Of a DNA stretch of 64,000 bases, positions 50,603 to 61,223 are shown one piece after another. This DNA comes from Chitinophagaceae bacterium. Its GTDB lineage: Bacteria > Bacteroidota > Bacteroidia > Chitinophagales > Chitinophagaceae. The notes under the pieces are model-generated. The model searched no databases. It was given only the letters and a program-made list of their open reading frames with translations, and was not told the DNA's origin. Both the position numbers and the translations under genes were made by a program. The stretch spans positions 124,001 to 188,000 of the forward strand of contig JAHBTL010000007.1 in NCBI GenBank assembly GCA_019638615.1, read 5' to 3'. Within the stretch, counting starts at the first letter, position 1. Each line of letters begins with the position of its first letter.

Positions 50603-52333
50603 TCAATAAGCAGATACTACAGGCATAAGATCAGCGGCGGAAAATGAATACAGGTAACGGGCTTTGATTTCTTTTGCCTCCTGTGCTTTGTGCTGCGCTT
50701 CGAGCGAGTGATACAGCCCTGATAAGGACCACCCGTTGCCCGGATTCCAGATCAGATCCTCCCGGTATGTCTTTTCCGCTTCTTCCGGTTGACCCATCTG
50801 CAAAAGAAAAGCGCCCAGGTACTGACGGGCAGGCAGCATCCACAACTTGGGTTCCGTATAGATCAGCCTGTCCTCTGCAGCAATCGCTTTCCTGATGGCT
50901 TTAAGTGCATCATTGTATTTTCCCTGGGAGAACTTAATATTGGCAAGCAAAACATGCTCCGCCACAACAGAACATTCATAAGGACTGCTCATATGAGGAA
51001 CAAACCGTTCCTTCAAATTACTATCCTTTTGCTTTTGCCTGAGTTGTTCCAGACACTTTGTGGCTTGCACATAGTCTCGGTTTTTGGCATAAGCCATTCC
51101 TTTTGCAAAATCATTCAAAAGGCCGGCATAGCTCCATCCGGTATCAATGAATGTACTGTCCTGCAGTATATCCTGCCATTTGCCCGTTCTTACCATCGCC
51201 AGTGTTGGGAACATGTACAGGTATTGATCGTAAGTATTGCCGGCCGACGGATTAACATTCCTGCGCAACAATTCAGCTCTTTGGATAGCAGTACTGTACA
51301 TAGCGCCGCTTAAAGCACAATAGGCGCCTACGGCATAATAGTGATTGCTGTGCTTCATTAAGTTCAGCTCGTTTTCCAGCAAAGCATACTGTCCCAGGCT
51401 TTTATCTGCCGCTTCATTTACCTGAACGCCTTTTTCAAAATATCCTATACGCTCGTATTCATGACTCGACATGTGCACCATGTGTGCAACACCCGGGAAT
51501 AATTTACATAATGAATCTGCATTAGGCAATGCGACTTCGGGGTTGCGGGAAGCTTCGGTCAAATGAATATAGTAATGCAAACCGGCAGGATGTTGGGCAT
51601 TTTGTCTTAAAACAGCTTCACAGCGCTGCACGAGCTCAGGGGTCCAGGGTTTGGGAACACCATCATTGTTCCAGAAATCCCAGGGATGTACCAGCATCTG
51701 CGCATCGATATACAAAGCTTGTACATCGGGGTCATTGGTATACTTTACCGCAAGCGGTTGCATGGCTTGCGCATAATCCACATTCCGCTGTTTTCTTTGT
51801 TCATCTTTCCTGTCGTTCATGTTATACCGGGTGTTCATCGCCCGGATCAGGTCCTGCTCTTTTTCAGATGCCTGTTCCCTGTATTCATTCATCCGTTGCA
51901 GTACGCCCGGTACTTCCTCACTCATCATATAACCATGTCCATAATTGTAAGTGGGACCCATTGCCAGCGCCTGCGCCCAATACAATATGGCACAGGCACT
52001 GTCGAACCTGGCCGCTTCCCTGAACGAAGCCAGCGCCTCTTTTGAATGATAGCTGTAGTACATGGTCAGCCCCTGGTTAAAATACAACTGCGCACTGTCG
52101 TTGCCGGTGCTGATCTTATAGAAATGATTTCCCCAGCCTGGCAAAACAGATATAAACTTTCCACTTTTATTCGCACGGATTTTTTCATTGACAACCGGGG
52201 CGCAACTTACCACAGCGGATATTTCCTGCGGATCCTCCTGCACGATAGCAGGATTGCTATGGCTTGTATTCATCCACGCCATCATTGTTTCCGCAAAAAG
52301 TAAAAACCCTAAGATGCATATACTCTTTTTCAT
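50603..52333 (-). CDS. Exported TPR-like protein with conserved His motif
   Basis: This protein of about 576 residues has a signal peptide (MKKSICILGFLLFAETMMAW). Helical TPR-like repeats include EALASFREAARFDSACAILY and DALKAIRKAIAAEDRLIY. Conserved His-rich stretches GLHYYIHLTEAS and HMVHMSSHEYERIGYF suggest a metal or haem site, but I know no characterised homologue. It is the last gene on this strand before the palindrome cluster and lies downstream of the SusCD-type locus, separated from it by 361 bp, so membership of that locus is uncertain. Confidence 0.7.
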   Translation of the reverse strand: MKKSICILGFLLFAETMMAWMNTSHSNPAIVQEDPQEISAVVSCAPVVNEKIRANKSGKFISVLPGWGNHFYKISTGNDSAQLYFNQGLTMYYSYHSKEALASFREAARFDSACAILYWAQALAMGPTYNYGHGYMMSEEVPGVLQRMNEYREQASEKEQDLIRAMNTRYNMNDRKDEQRKQRNVDYAQAMQPLAVKYTNDPDVQALYIDAQMLVHPWDFWNNDGVPKPWTPELVQRCEAVLRQNAQHPAGLHYYIHLTEASRNPEVALPNADSLCKLFPGVAHMVHMSSHEYERIGYFEKGVQVNEAADKSLGQYALLENELNLMKHSNHYYAVGAYCALSGAMYSTAIQRAELLRRNVNPSAGNTYDQYLYMFPTLAMVRTGKWQDILQDSTFIDTGWSYAGLLNDFAKGMAYAKNRDYVQATKCLEQLRQKQKDSNLKERFVPHMSSPYECSVVAEHVLLANIKFSQGKYNDALKAIRKAIAAEDRLIYTEPKLWMLPARQYLGAFLLQMGQPEEAEKTYREDLIWNPGNGWSLSGLYHSLEAQHKAQEAKEIKARYLYSFSAADLMPVVSAY

Positions 52334-52694
52334 GCATTTCATATTCATGATTTTTACAAGTAACAAGAGAAATTACATTCCATCTCAAGGCAGGGCAACT
52401 TGCTTTTCGCGTATTAAATATACAAATGTTTTATAGCAGGGAAAAGGGGATGCAATCTGATATCCAATGAAGTTTTACAAAGCTTGCTGTATACTGCATT
52501 TAAAAGAAAGACCTCCAACCGGGGCAGATCGAAATTAAAACGAAGTAACGGGACCCCGGCTGCCATATAGTATTTATGCCTACTATCCAGGCACCAGGAG
52601 ATTTATATTACATTCAGAATATAATAATCAATTATAGATAAATTATCATACTGCAAGGGCCATGTATGAGCTCCTGATAAACTGACAGTTTAAT
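52334..52694. other. Intergenic region, 361 bp, nothing identified
   Basis: AT-rich spacer between two minus-strand genes. I see no ORF, stable hairpin or clear promoter. Confidence 0.5.
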
Positions 52695-54347
52695 TTAGAA
52701 ATGAAATTGAATAATATTTTTCTTTGGGTTCATCCGCAAAACAGCTCCGTTGGAAGGTTTGGAAAAACTGCCCTTTCTTATCCGGATGGTATACGGCATT
52801 CCTTCAAAGCTGCAATCAATCTGCTTTGTTCCCATAGCCCCAAAAGGAAGCTGAACACCTTCTGCCGTTGTGAGATCAAGGAACCAATTGACAGGTAAAG
52901 GAGTTGTCACTTGTGTTGTCATTTTTTTCTCCGACAGCTCAATTTCTACAGTTCCCTGTATGTTTTTTAATGGCCAGCTGATATGGATACTGGCCATCCC
53001 GCTTTTTGTAAACTCCGGATCGCCTCCTTCAAGCAATTCCTCTTTTCCTCCGATAATAGCCTTTAACCTTAGCCCTGCCAGTTGCTGAGGCTTGCTCCAG
53101 ATATATCCGTCCACAAAAGGCAATGTAAAAAATTTACACTCGTTTTCTGTTACAGGTTGTTGTTCATAAGCAGACGGGAAATGCTCATTGAATATATGAA
53201 TATCCCTTATCCTGAGTGTGCCATTCTCCCAAAGCAGGTTGGTTCTGTAAAAGCGGCTGTTGAACCAGATCGTTTTGAGATCGCTACCCTCAATATCTTT
53301 GCTAACAGAAAAGCTGGTGGCCGGGGTAACTTTAAATTGCTGCCGGAACCACCTGCCGGAAGTTTCCAGCGTCTCAACGCGTATCTTGTTCTCATCGCGT
53401 AAACGGGCGATAAGCGGCATCTGTATCTCAAAACCTTTTGACATGGCATCCCAGGTAAAAGAATTCTCCTGTCCTGCCTGTACGTAATTGAACCCGAGAG
53501 ACGCGTCATCCACCAGAGTGTTGAAAAACCAATTGACCCAGGCAGCATCGCCACCTCCGAACTTGTATACAGGTTCAAGAGTGATTACTCCCTGTCGCCC
53601 TGAGCCCAGTCCATGATCATATTGCCTGACCGGATCGCTTCCCAGCATTCTGAAAACAGGAACAGGTATTTGTTGGGCCGCGTGCTGGGCAGGCATATAA
53701 GAATTGATTTTGCTGGGATAATAGGCCTGGTTCCAATAGCCTCCCCAAAGCGTGTACCCATCCGTGCCATACTGGTCTTTACAATTGGCTGATGCTATGA
53801 TATGATATTTCCTGTACATATAGTTTAAACTATGTGCATCAATAAACCAGGATGCCACAGATTTAGGATAATAGCCAAAAATGCTTTTAAAATCATTCAT
53901 ATAAACATCTATCAGTTGCTCACGCTGCTGTGGCGTATATCCTGTCGAAAAACCAACATCCGCATGCCAGTCCCATGGATATCGCCCCCGCCACTTGAGT
54001 CCCGCTTTTTCAACAAGCAGTTGCGGGAGCTCCCACCAGGCTCCTATTTCAAAAGAATCTGCCGGCAAACTTTTCAGCAGCAATTGATACCTGCTATCCA
54101 TCAATGCATCGTACTGCAATAAAAAAGTACCGCTCAGTTTGTATTGCTTCATAATCTTCACCTGTTGCACTACTGTTTGGTATAATACCTCTTCAGTGAT
54201 TTTAGCATCGCGTGGTTCCAAAAGCCGGATAAAATTTATGATGTTTACGATTTTGGGCGGTTCACTAAAGGAGCTCATGCAGGTAAGGCAGAACAAACAG
54301 GTAGCAATAACCCACGCAGATCTTTTTTTGTATACAGAGATATTCAT
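52695..54347 (-). CDS. Secreted protein with possible GH57/NodB-like barrel, in a SusCD-type locus
   Basis: This 550-residue protein has a signal peptide (about 1-27). The N-terminal 330 residues look like a (beta/alpha) barrel: NIINFIRLLEPRD, GTFLLQYDALMDSRYQLLL, FEIGAWWELPQ, YPWDWHADVGFSTGYTPQQR, YPKSVASWFIDAHSL. These resemble GH57/GH38 or polysaccharide-deacetylase folds by eye only. A C-terminal beta-rich region (about 360-550) follows. Acidic and His residues in WWEL, DWHAD and FIDAH are candidate active-site positions. Its place after SusD makes it the only candidate catalytic protein of this locus. Family assignment is uncertain. Confidence 0.5.
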   Translation of the reverse strand: MNISVYKKRSAWVIATCLFCLTCMSSFSEPPKIVNIINFIRLLEPRDAKITEEVLYQTVVQQVKIMKQYKLSGTFLLQYDALMDSRYQLLLKSLPADSFEIGAWWELPQLLVEKAGLKWRGRYPWDWHADVGFSTGYTPQQREQLIDVYMNDFKSIFGYYPKSVASWFIDAHSLNYMYRKYHIIASANCKDQYGTDGYTLWGGYWNQAYYPSKINSYMPAQHAAQQIPVPVFRMLGSDPVRQYDHGLGSGRQGVITLEPVYKFGGGDAAWVNWFFNTLVDDASLGFNYVQAGQENSFTWDAMSKGFEIQMPLIARLRDENKIRVETLETSGRWFRQQFKVTPATSFSVSKDIEGSDLKTIWFNSRFYRTNLLWENGTLRIRDIHIFNEHFPSAYEQQPVTENECKFFTLPFVDGYIWSKPQQLAGLRLKAIIGGKEELLEGGDPEFTKSGMASIHISWPLKNIQGTVEIELSEKKMTTQVTTPLPVNWFLDLTTAEGVQLPFGAMGTKQIDCSFEGMPYTIRIRKGSFSKPSNGAVLRMNPKKNIIQFHF

Positions 54348-54535
54348 GAATAAAATTAAAATAATAAAAAATGGGGCCGACTAAAAAGATCTTCATTGAC
54401 ATCTGCCCTGGCGAAGAAGCAATCTAAAAATACTTAAATATTTATCATTCAATGAGATTGGTTTCCTACCACAAGCGGGATTTCTCCCTAACAAAAATGT
54501 TCAATGACCTTTTTGTCGGCCCTATGTAAAGATGA

Positions 54536-56230
54536 TTACCAGCCAGGGTTCTGCTGCAATTCAAATCCATTGGTGGTATAAAATGCAACTTCTCTTGTTG
54601 GTAATGGCTGCAGGTAATTCCTGTTAGCGTTGAATGTCCTGTTGGTTTCAGTGATCAAAAAGCCATCCGCATCTGTTCTGTTCTGATAAACAGCATCACT
54701 GTACAATGGATAGCTTTGCCAGGCAGATCCTTTGATTTTGATGCCTTTTATATCCTGCGCCAGTTCTGTTTCTGCAGTTTTCCACCTGCGGAGATCGTCA
54801 TAACGAAATCCTTCCAACGCCAGTTCTATCGTTCTTTCACGGCGGATCTCTGTTCTCATATCCAAACCATGGGTAGCAGCGAATGCATTGGTAAGATAAG
54901 GCATTCCTGCCCTGTCTCTGATAACATTGATTGAAAGGTTCAGATCTGCATCTGAAATAGATTCATTCTTCTCAAAAACAGCTTCCGCGTAGATCAGCAA
55001 TACTTCTGCATAACGGATCAGGTGTTTATCAAAATCAAATAAACTTGCGTCCCCCATTTGTCCGCTGTTGTTGGCAACCGGGTCTTCACTCATGTATTTA
55101 TAGAGTATATACCCGGTATTAAAATTTCGTTGCGGCTTGTCCGGATAGTTGGCAATTTTTGTTACAGAAAAGAATACACGATTGGTAAGCGTTCCCGGAA
55201 TGATCATTGTCATAGTCATCCGGGGATCTCTTTTCTCAAACTCGGAAGTCATCGTTGCATATCCCCGGAATACGGAGCCGGGGTTCGTAATGGGCAAACC
55301 GGTTGTATCGAGGTACATATCGGCCAGCTTTTTAGTAGGATTATAACCCGAGCCATCGTATTGGTATGGCATATCATGACCAAGAATATTTCTTGCATAC
55401 CTGCGGTCAAAGATGCATTCCTGAGAATCGTCTCCGGCTTCTATAAAAAGATAACGATAGCTTTGCGCACCGCTTCCGGTATATAATGCGTATGTTCCCC
55501 CGGAGATTACCACATTGGATGATGCAATTGCAATATCAAGATATTTACCTGCGTCTGCACCTCCTCTGAATTTTTCCCAGGTACCCTGATACAGAGCCAC
55601 TCTTGCACGCAGCGACAAAGCCGCGCCTTTGGTAATCCTGCCAATGTCGGGGTTGGAAAGATCGGATCTTACCGGCAGGTCGTTTTGAGCTTCATCAAGG
55701 TCTTTCAGAATGAAGTCAGCCGTGGCCACCTGAGAAGAACGTGATGTAAACAAGTCCGGGTCTTCTGTATTCAACACGGTTGTAATGAGTGGCACCCCAC
55801 CATACAACCGAAGCAGTTTCCAGTAATACCACGCGCGAAAGAACTTTGCTTCTGCAACATATCTTTTAATACTATTGTCTGAGGAAGCTGCAGCCTTTTC
55901 AATGATATTGTTGCAGGCGCGGATAAAATTATAGCTATTGTTCCAGGTGGTTGAAGTTTCAGATACTGTAAGGGTACTGTTGCTTACACTGTTTGGAAAA
56001 TTAAAAGCAATGTCCGACTCGGTATCTTCAAAGCCGAAACGATCAAGTCCCTGGTAAAGCCGGTTGGCAGCCAGTTTGAAATCATTGGCGGTTTTCCAAA
56101 AAGTAGCATCCGTGATATTTTCTTCCGAAACGAGTTCTAACTGCTTCGCACAACTTAACGATGCTAATGCGATGATCGTCACACATAAATACTGGTACGA
56201 TCTTATATTCAAGATATTTATGATTTTCAT
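54536..56230 (-). CDS. SusD/RagB-family outer-membrane lipoprotein
   Basis: This 564-residue nutrient-binding lipoprotein has a lipobox in LASLSC (Cys about 27). SusD features are FWKTANDFKLAANRLYQGL near the N-terminus, FFRAWYYWKLLRLYGGVPL in the TPR core, RYAEVLLIYAEAVFEKNE, and LALEGFRYDDLRRWK near the C-terminus. It caps the SusC barrel and captures oligosaccharide or another ligand at the cell surface. It lies 11 bp downstream of the SusC-like gene in the same operon. Confidence 0.95.
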   Translation of the reverse strand: MKIINILNIRSYQYLCVTIIALASLSCAKQLELVSEENITDATFWKTANDFKLAANRLYQGLDRFGFEDTESDIAFNFPNSVSNSTLTVSETSTTWNNSYNFIRACNNIIEKAAASSDNSIKRYVAEAKFFRAWYYWKLLRLYGGVPLITTVLNTEDPDLFTSRSSQVATADFILKDLDEAQNDLPVRSDLSNPDIGRITKGAALSLRARVALYQGTWEKFRGGADAGKYLDIAIASSNVVISGGTYALYTGSGAQSYRYLFIEAGDDSQECIFDRRYARNILGHDMPYQYDGSGYNPTKKLADMYLDTTGLPITNPGSVFRGYATMTSEFEKRDPRMTMTMIIPGTLTNRVFFSVTKIANYPDKPQRNFNTGYILYKYMSEDPVANNSGQMGDASLFDFDKHLIRYAEVLLIYAEAVFEKNESISDADLNLSINVIRDRAGMPYLTNAFAATHGLDMRTEIRRERTIELALEGFRYDDLRRWKTAETELAQDIKGIKIKGSAWQSYPLYSDAVYQNRTDADGFLITETNRTFNANRNYLQPLPTREVAFYTTNGFELQQNPGW

Positions 56231-56241
56231 GATTGTTGTAA

Positions 56242-59200
56242 TTAAAATTTTACATTAAGACCAACGGAATACACTTTGCTGAAAGGGTATGTTCCTTCAT
56301 TTCTGAACCCGTCTTCAGGATCGAAATTGCCACCAAGCGTACCTTTGGAAAAGGTGAGCAGATCCTGTCCGCTGATATAAATGCGCAGTGAAGTAATCCT
56401 GAGTCTTTGCAGCAAAGCCGGAGAGAGATTATAGCCCAGTGTAATGGTCTTAAATCTCAGATAAGCGGCGTTTTGCATGGTAAGTGTAGAAGTACGGTAG
56501 TTATAGTTTCTTATACCGTCGTATCCAACGGAGCCGGGCAGATAGCGTGGATATGGTGCATCGGGACGATCCGGTGTCCATGTCTTTCCGTAATAATAGG
56601 TAAGAGAAGGCCAGAAAAAAGTATTGGGAGTTGCAATAGCACCCTGGTATTGTATATTCCGTTTTCCCACCCCCTGTAAAAAAATACTCAGGTCGAATTG
56701 CCTGTAAGCCACGTTAATGGTAGAAGAATAAGTGTAGCGCGGAAGAAGGTTCCCTAAATATACCATGTCTCCTGCAAGACCTTTTGACTGATCGCCGAAA
56801 GCTGTCAAAGCTCCGTCGCCATCCACATCTTTGTACATTACATCCCCAACGGCGATGTTTGACGGAACCCCCTGAAGGGTTTTGTACTTGTCCAGTTGGT
56901 CCTGGGTCTTGATAATTCCTTCGTATACATACCCGAAATAAGAATAGATAGAATATCCTTTTCTTACAAAGTTCAGACCCTCACTATAGGAGTCACTGTT
57001 TTTTAGTTCTACCAGTTTGTTTTTACTGTCGCTCAGTTGCACCGAAATGCTGTACCGGAAATCACGGAACTGATCTTTCCATGTAATGATGGTTTCGAAC
57101 CCTTTGGTTTCAAGTTTTCCCTGGTTAGAAGTTGGCGGCGTACCGCCATAGGTAGCAGGCACAGCTATTTTGACGAGCATATCATTGTTGGTCTTATTAA
57201 AGTAATCAAAGGAGAAGGACAACCTTGATTTAAGCATCTGCAGATCAATACCAACATTTCTGTTTTCAATGGTTTCCCAGGTTCTGTCTGCAGATGCAGG
57301 GTTGGCCAGAGCTCCCGGAACACCTGCATTAGGAGATCCCAGCGGGTACACTCCACCTATATTGATCAGGGGAATATAATCGTATAATCCCAGTGAAGGA
57401 ATTTCCTGGTTACCCATCTTTCCCCAGGAAACCCGCAGTTTTAACAAATCAAACAATCGCATGTCTCTTATGAATTTCTCGTCCGACAAATTGTAGGCGA
57501 TAGCCGCGGACGGGAACAAAGCGCTCCAGCGTTTACTTGGAGCAAATTTCGAGCTGCCGTCAGCCCTGGCAGTAACATCCAGCACCAGCTTTTGCTTAAA
57601 CGTATAGCTGGCCCGCCCAAAGTACGAATTCAACGCCTGTGCCTGTTGCAGGCCAGTAAAATTAGCATAGGCAACATTGGTTCGATCTGCCAGGTTCAAT
57701 GTAAAAATGTCGTTGCTCGGGAAGTTGTAGCCTGTAGTTGTTTGTCCTTCATAGTTTGTTTGCTCCAGAGATGTACCCGCTGTAAGATTAACAGAATGAT
57801 CTGAGCCCAGTTGCTTATTGTAATCTGCATATACCTGGTACAGCCTGTACAGTGTTTTTTTATTTTGATAGGAAGCAGAATTGGGGGTATTGCGAATATC
57901 CTGGATGCTTCCTGCATAATTATATCTTGTAAATGTACGGTTGATACCATTGTCATTGAAGTAATCAAATCTCACGGCAACCTGCCCGGTAAGCGTTAGC
58001 CCGTCAATGATTTTATAATCTAATTTAAAATTCGAATTAATCCTTGAAAGGCTGTATTTTCTTGTTCCCGCTTCTGTAAGTGACTGGGCAGGATTTTCAT
58101 AGCCCTGGTATCCATAAAACTGCCCGAGTGGGTTGTAAACGGGCTGGTAAGGGAACTGACGGGTTACATTGGTTAACGCATTGTCCAGCATATTGGGCTC
58201 CTCTGTTGCAGTATGCTCAAAACTGGTACGCGTATCCAAATGCAATTTTCTCGACAGGCGGAAATTGTAATTCAGGCGTAAGTTATATCTGTCTGATTTA
58301 TTTTTGCCAAAACGCAACAGCCCATCATCATGGTTATACCCGAGTGAAACCAGGTAATTGTTATTTTCTCCACCGCCCGATACAGAAACATTATGCAATT
58401 GCTGCACGGCATTTTTGTAAACAACATCGTTCCAGTTGGTATATCCGTAGAAACCAGGATAGCTGGTAATGCCATAATTCCATCCCTGATCAAGATCCGG
58501 TGCCGCATTTGCCCTGATTTTTTCAAATACCTCTTCCGGGAATCCTGCAATGCCTGCGTTCCGTAAGCCTTCATCCTGGAACTCGGCATATTGCAGTGTA
58601 TTCTGTATCTTCCTCAGATAAGCAGGGGTTTTCAGACCTATGTTAACAGTGTAATCAATGACCGGCGTGCCTCTTCTGCCATTTTTTGTTGTAACCAGGA
58701 TTACGCCATCTGCTGCCCTGGCACCATAAATAGATGCGGCTGCGTCTTTCAAAACGGATATTTGTACAATATCGTTGGGGTTGGTGGTTGTCAGATCGCC
58801 GGGTATACCATCTATCAACACCAGCGGTTGGTTCCCGTTGGCAGAAGATACCGCATTGTCGGTACTAATGGAAGAATAACCCCTTACCTGAAGCGTATAG
58901 CCCTGCTCGCCTGGTTGTCCACTGGCACGTGTAATGGTCATGCCTGGTATGGCGCCCTGCAGGGCATCAAAGGAATTGTTCAGCGGCCTGTTTTCAAAAA
59001 CGTCGCTCTTTACCGTGTAAATAGCCCCGGTAACGGCTCCTTTTGTACGGGTACCGTATCCTACCATTACAATTTCGCTCAATTTTGCATCGGCAATTTC
59101 CAGCGAAATGCTTAAGCCTTTTCCCTGTTTTACTACGTTCTCGGTCAGCTTGTATTCTTTAGCTACATATCCAACAAAAGAGATCACCAGTATATCTCCC

Positions 59201-59793
59201 TGCTTTGCATCAATAGCAAAAGATCCGTCTTCAGCAGTTATGGCTGAAGCGCCTGTTCCCTTAACAGTAACGGAAGCGCCGGCAAGTGGCTTCCCGTCGG
59301 GATCACGGACTATACCGCGAACAGACGGCGCCACCTGCACACTGTCCCGGAAAAAAGGACTAAGTACTACAGGAATTTTCTTCTCAAATAAAACAATGGT
59401 CTTATCTTTTATCAGGAAGTCTATTGGCTGGTCTTTGAGCACTGTCTTCAGTAATTCAGTTAAGTCCATCTGATATGCACTGATGGAAACAGGTTTACTG
59501 ACAGATATAACTTCCGTATTGCCGAATACAACATATCCTGTCTGTGCTTCAATAGCAGCAATGATTTTTTTCATTGGCAGGCGCTGTCCTCGTATAGACA
59601 CATGTTGCGCGATACCCGAAGCCTGTACCTGGATGAAAGCTGCCGTTAGTAAGACAATCGTTAATTTCATAGCAATCAGTGTTTTGGCCATGTTGCCGGG
59701 TAATCCGGGAAACCATTTCCCGTTTTTCTTGCGGGATGTAACGTGCCCGGGAACTGGCATAAAATCCCCGGCCCTGAACGCATTTTTTTGCAT
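56242..59793 (-). CDS. SusC/RagA-family TonB-linked outer-membrane transporter with STN domain
   Basis: This 1183-residue TonB-dependent transporter has, in order, a signal segment, an STN signalling domain (about 60-135, with MKKIIAAIEAQTGYVVFGN), a carboxypeptidase-like Ig domain (about 155-230, GIVRDPDGKPLAGASVTVKG), a plug (about 245-370, NAVSSANGNQPLVLIDGIPG and DAAASIYGARAADGVILVTTK) and a beta barrel ending SVGLNVKF. The STN domain marks it as a trans-envelope regulated type that talks to the FecR-like anti-sigma factor next door. The ATG at 59793 is preferred over a TTG nine bases upstream. Confidence 0.95.
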   Translation of the reverse strand: MQKNAFRAGDFMPVPGHVTSRKKNGKWFPGLPGNMAKTLIAMKLTIVLLTAAFIQVQASGIAQHVSIRGQRLPMKKIIAAIEAQTGYVVFGNTEVISVSKPVSISAYQMDLTELLKTVLKDQPIDFLIKDKTIVLFEKKIPVVLSPFFRDSVQVAPSVRGIVRDPDGKPLAGASVTVKGTGASAITAEDGSFAIDAKQGDILVISFVGYVAKEYKLTENVVKQGKGLSISLEIADAKLSEIVMVGYGTRTKGAVTGAIYTVKSDVFENRPLNNSFDALQGAIPGMTITRASGQPGEQGYTLQVRGYSSISTDNAVSSANGNQPLVLIDGIPGDLTTTNPNDIVQISVLKDAAASIYGARAADGVILVTTKNGRRGTPVIDYTVNIGLKTPAYLRKIQNTLQYAEFQDEGLRNAGIAGFPEEVFEKIRANAAPDLDQGWNYGITSYPGFYGYTNWNDVVYKNAVQQLHNVSVSGGGENNNYLVSLGYNHDDGLLRFGKNKSDRYNLRLNYNFRLSRKLHLDTRTSFEHTATEEPNMLDNALTNVTRQFPYQPVYNPLGQFYGYQGYENPAQSLTEAGTRKYSLSRINSNFKLDYKIIDGLTLTGQVAVRFDYFNDNGINRTFTRYNYAGSIQDIRNTPNSASYQNKKTLYRLYQVYADYNKQLGSDHSVNLTAGTSLEQTNYEGQTTTGYNFPSNDIFTLNLADRTNVAYANFTGLQQAQALNSYFGRASYTFKQKLVLDVTARADGSSKFAPSKRWSALFPSAAIAYNLSDEKFIRDMRLFDLLKLRVSWGKMGNQEIPSLGLYDYIPLINIGGVYPLGSPNAGVPGALANPASADRTWETIENRNVGIDLQMLKSRLSFSFDYFNKTNNDMLVKIAVPATYGGTPPTSNQGKLETKGFETIITWKDQFRDFRYSISVQLSDSKNKLVELKNSDSYSEGLNFVRKGYSIYSYFGYVYEGIIKTQDQLDKYKTLQGVPSNIAVGDVMYKDVDGDGALTAFGDQSKGLAGDMVYLGNLLPRYTYSSTINVAYRQFDLSIFLQGVGKRNIQYQGAIATPNTFFWPSLTYYYGKTWTPDRPDAPYPRYLPGSVGYDGIRNYNYRTSTLTMQNAAYLRFKTITLGYNLSPALLQRLRITSLRIYISGQDLLTFSKGTLGGNFDPEDGFRNEGTYPFSKVYSVGLNVKF

Positions 59794-59922
59794 AAATTGC
59801 AATTGATTTGGTTGTTAATAAAAGTGGTTCGTCTATCCTTTTACGTCAACTGAATTGTAACCGGAAGTGTGGCAACGCTTTCGGTTTTTTTGACGCAATC
59901 TGATACTGTTATAGGGGTGCTA

Positions 59923-61131
59923 TCAAGGTTTAACAATAATTTTTCGGCCGTCAATTTGAAAATGCACTTTCGATTTTTCCAGGATCAGCAACAGGTCATT
60001 CAATGTGATATTTTTTGTCATCTTTCCAAAGAAGCGGATATCCGGAATATTTTTTTCATAGGTAACCTCAATATCGTACCAGCGTTCCAACTGCTGCATC
60101 GCCTCTCTTAATCCAGCATCGTTAAAGTCGAAGAGACCATCCTTCCAGGCAATCACCCTGGCTGTTTCTACATCGCTGCTTGTTGTTAGCTCAAGCGTTT
60201 CATTATTCAATTTCGTTTGCTCGCCCGGGCGTAGTACCTTATTTTTTCTCCCCAAAGCATCATTTTTAATACTGAACCTGACGCTGCCTTCCAATAAGGT
60301 AGTTGTAATAGCAGGCTCGTTGCTATAGGCATTCACGTTGAAATGTGTTCCTATTACTTCTATTTCTGCCTGCTGGTTTAGTTTTACTTTAAAGGGATGC
60401 GAGGGATCTTTTGCTACTTCAAAATAAGCTTCGCCTGTCACTTCAACTACCCTGTCCTGACCAGTGAAAACCGTGGGATAATGTATGGAGCTTGCTGCAT
60501 TGAGCCACACCTTTGTACCATCGTGTAATTGTATATGATATTGGCGTCCTTTAGGAGTACTCAACGTATTATAGGCTATTTGGTCTATATGTTCTCCTGC
60601 GGTCATATAAGCCAGCTTACCTTGCTGAATAACAATATCGGCGCCATTCTGACCAGAGATCTTCTCTGCGCTGCCGGAGCTATCCAGTACAATGGTCGAA
60701 CCGTCTGCCAGTGTAAGAAGCGCGCCGTTTTGGCCGGGCAGGATTACGGAAGGTGCGGGCGCATCTGCCTCTGCAATTGCCGGAATGACATTTCTTTGCT
60801 TCCCGAAGTATATTCGAACTGATAACAATAATAAAATGCACGCAGCCGCGGCTGCCCATCCATACCATCGCCTCCTTCCCGGCACAAACGGAACGGGTTC
60901 CGGACTGATAAATTTATGACGCTCTAACGCACGGTCGGCCAATTCTTCGTATCGAAGTAAGTCTTCGTTACTAAGTGTACTGCCATCCTTCATCTGGTCC
61001 ATCATAACTTCGGAAAACAATTCGTAATCCTCTGAACTGCCTGTAAAGGCAGATAGCTCTTCGAGCTCGGACGGTGTCGCAGTATTATCACTATATCGCT
61101 GTATCAGGTATAACAGTCTTGATCTGTTCAT
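59923..61131 (-). CDS. FecR-family anti-sigma factor
   Basis: This 402-residue protein has an N-terminal cytoplasmic sigma-binding part (about 1-85), one membrane helix (about 88-109, WYGWAAAAACILLLLSVRIY), a periplasmic FecR domain (about 185-300, TPKGRQYHIQLHDGTKVWLN, AYFEVAKDPSHPF, VIGTHFNVNAYS) and a C-terminal DUF4974-type domain that includes ITLNDLLLILEKSKV. It senses the STN domain of the SusC-like transporter and controls the adjacent ECF sigma factor. The gene order sigma-FecR-SusC-SusD is classical. Confidence 0.95.
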   Translation of the reverse strand: MNRSRLLYLIQRYSDNTATPSELEELSAFTGSSEDYELFSEVMMDQMKDGSTLSNEDLLRYEELADRALERHKFISPEPVPFVPGRRRWYGWAAAAACILLLLSVRIYFGKQRNVIPAIAEADAPAPSVILPGQNGALLTLADGSTIVLDSSGSAEKISGQNGADIVIQQGKLAYMTAGEHIDQIAYNTLSTPKGRQYHIQLHDGTKVWLNAASSIHYPTVFTGQDRVVEVTGEAYFEVAKDPSHPFKVKLNQQAEIEVIGTHFNVNAYSNEPAITTTLLEGSVRFSIKNDALGRKNKVLRPGEQTKLNNETLELTTSSDVETARVIAWKDGLFDFNDAGLREAMQQLERWYDIEVTYEKNIPDIRFFGKMTKNITLNDLLLILEKSKVHFQIDGRKIIVKP

Positions 61132-61223
61132 ATCTTATGATTACTGTTATAGACCCTGGAAAACTGAAAAAGGCCCCCATATAGACAAATAAAAATTTTC
61201 GGAACCGGCAGATAAAAAGAGGC

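Noticed and set aside
57592-59806. Several plus-strand ORFs of 60-174 residues within the SusC gene
   Set aside because: All are antisense shadows of a complete TonB-linked transporter frame.
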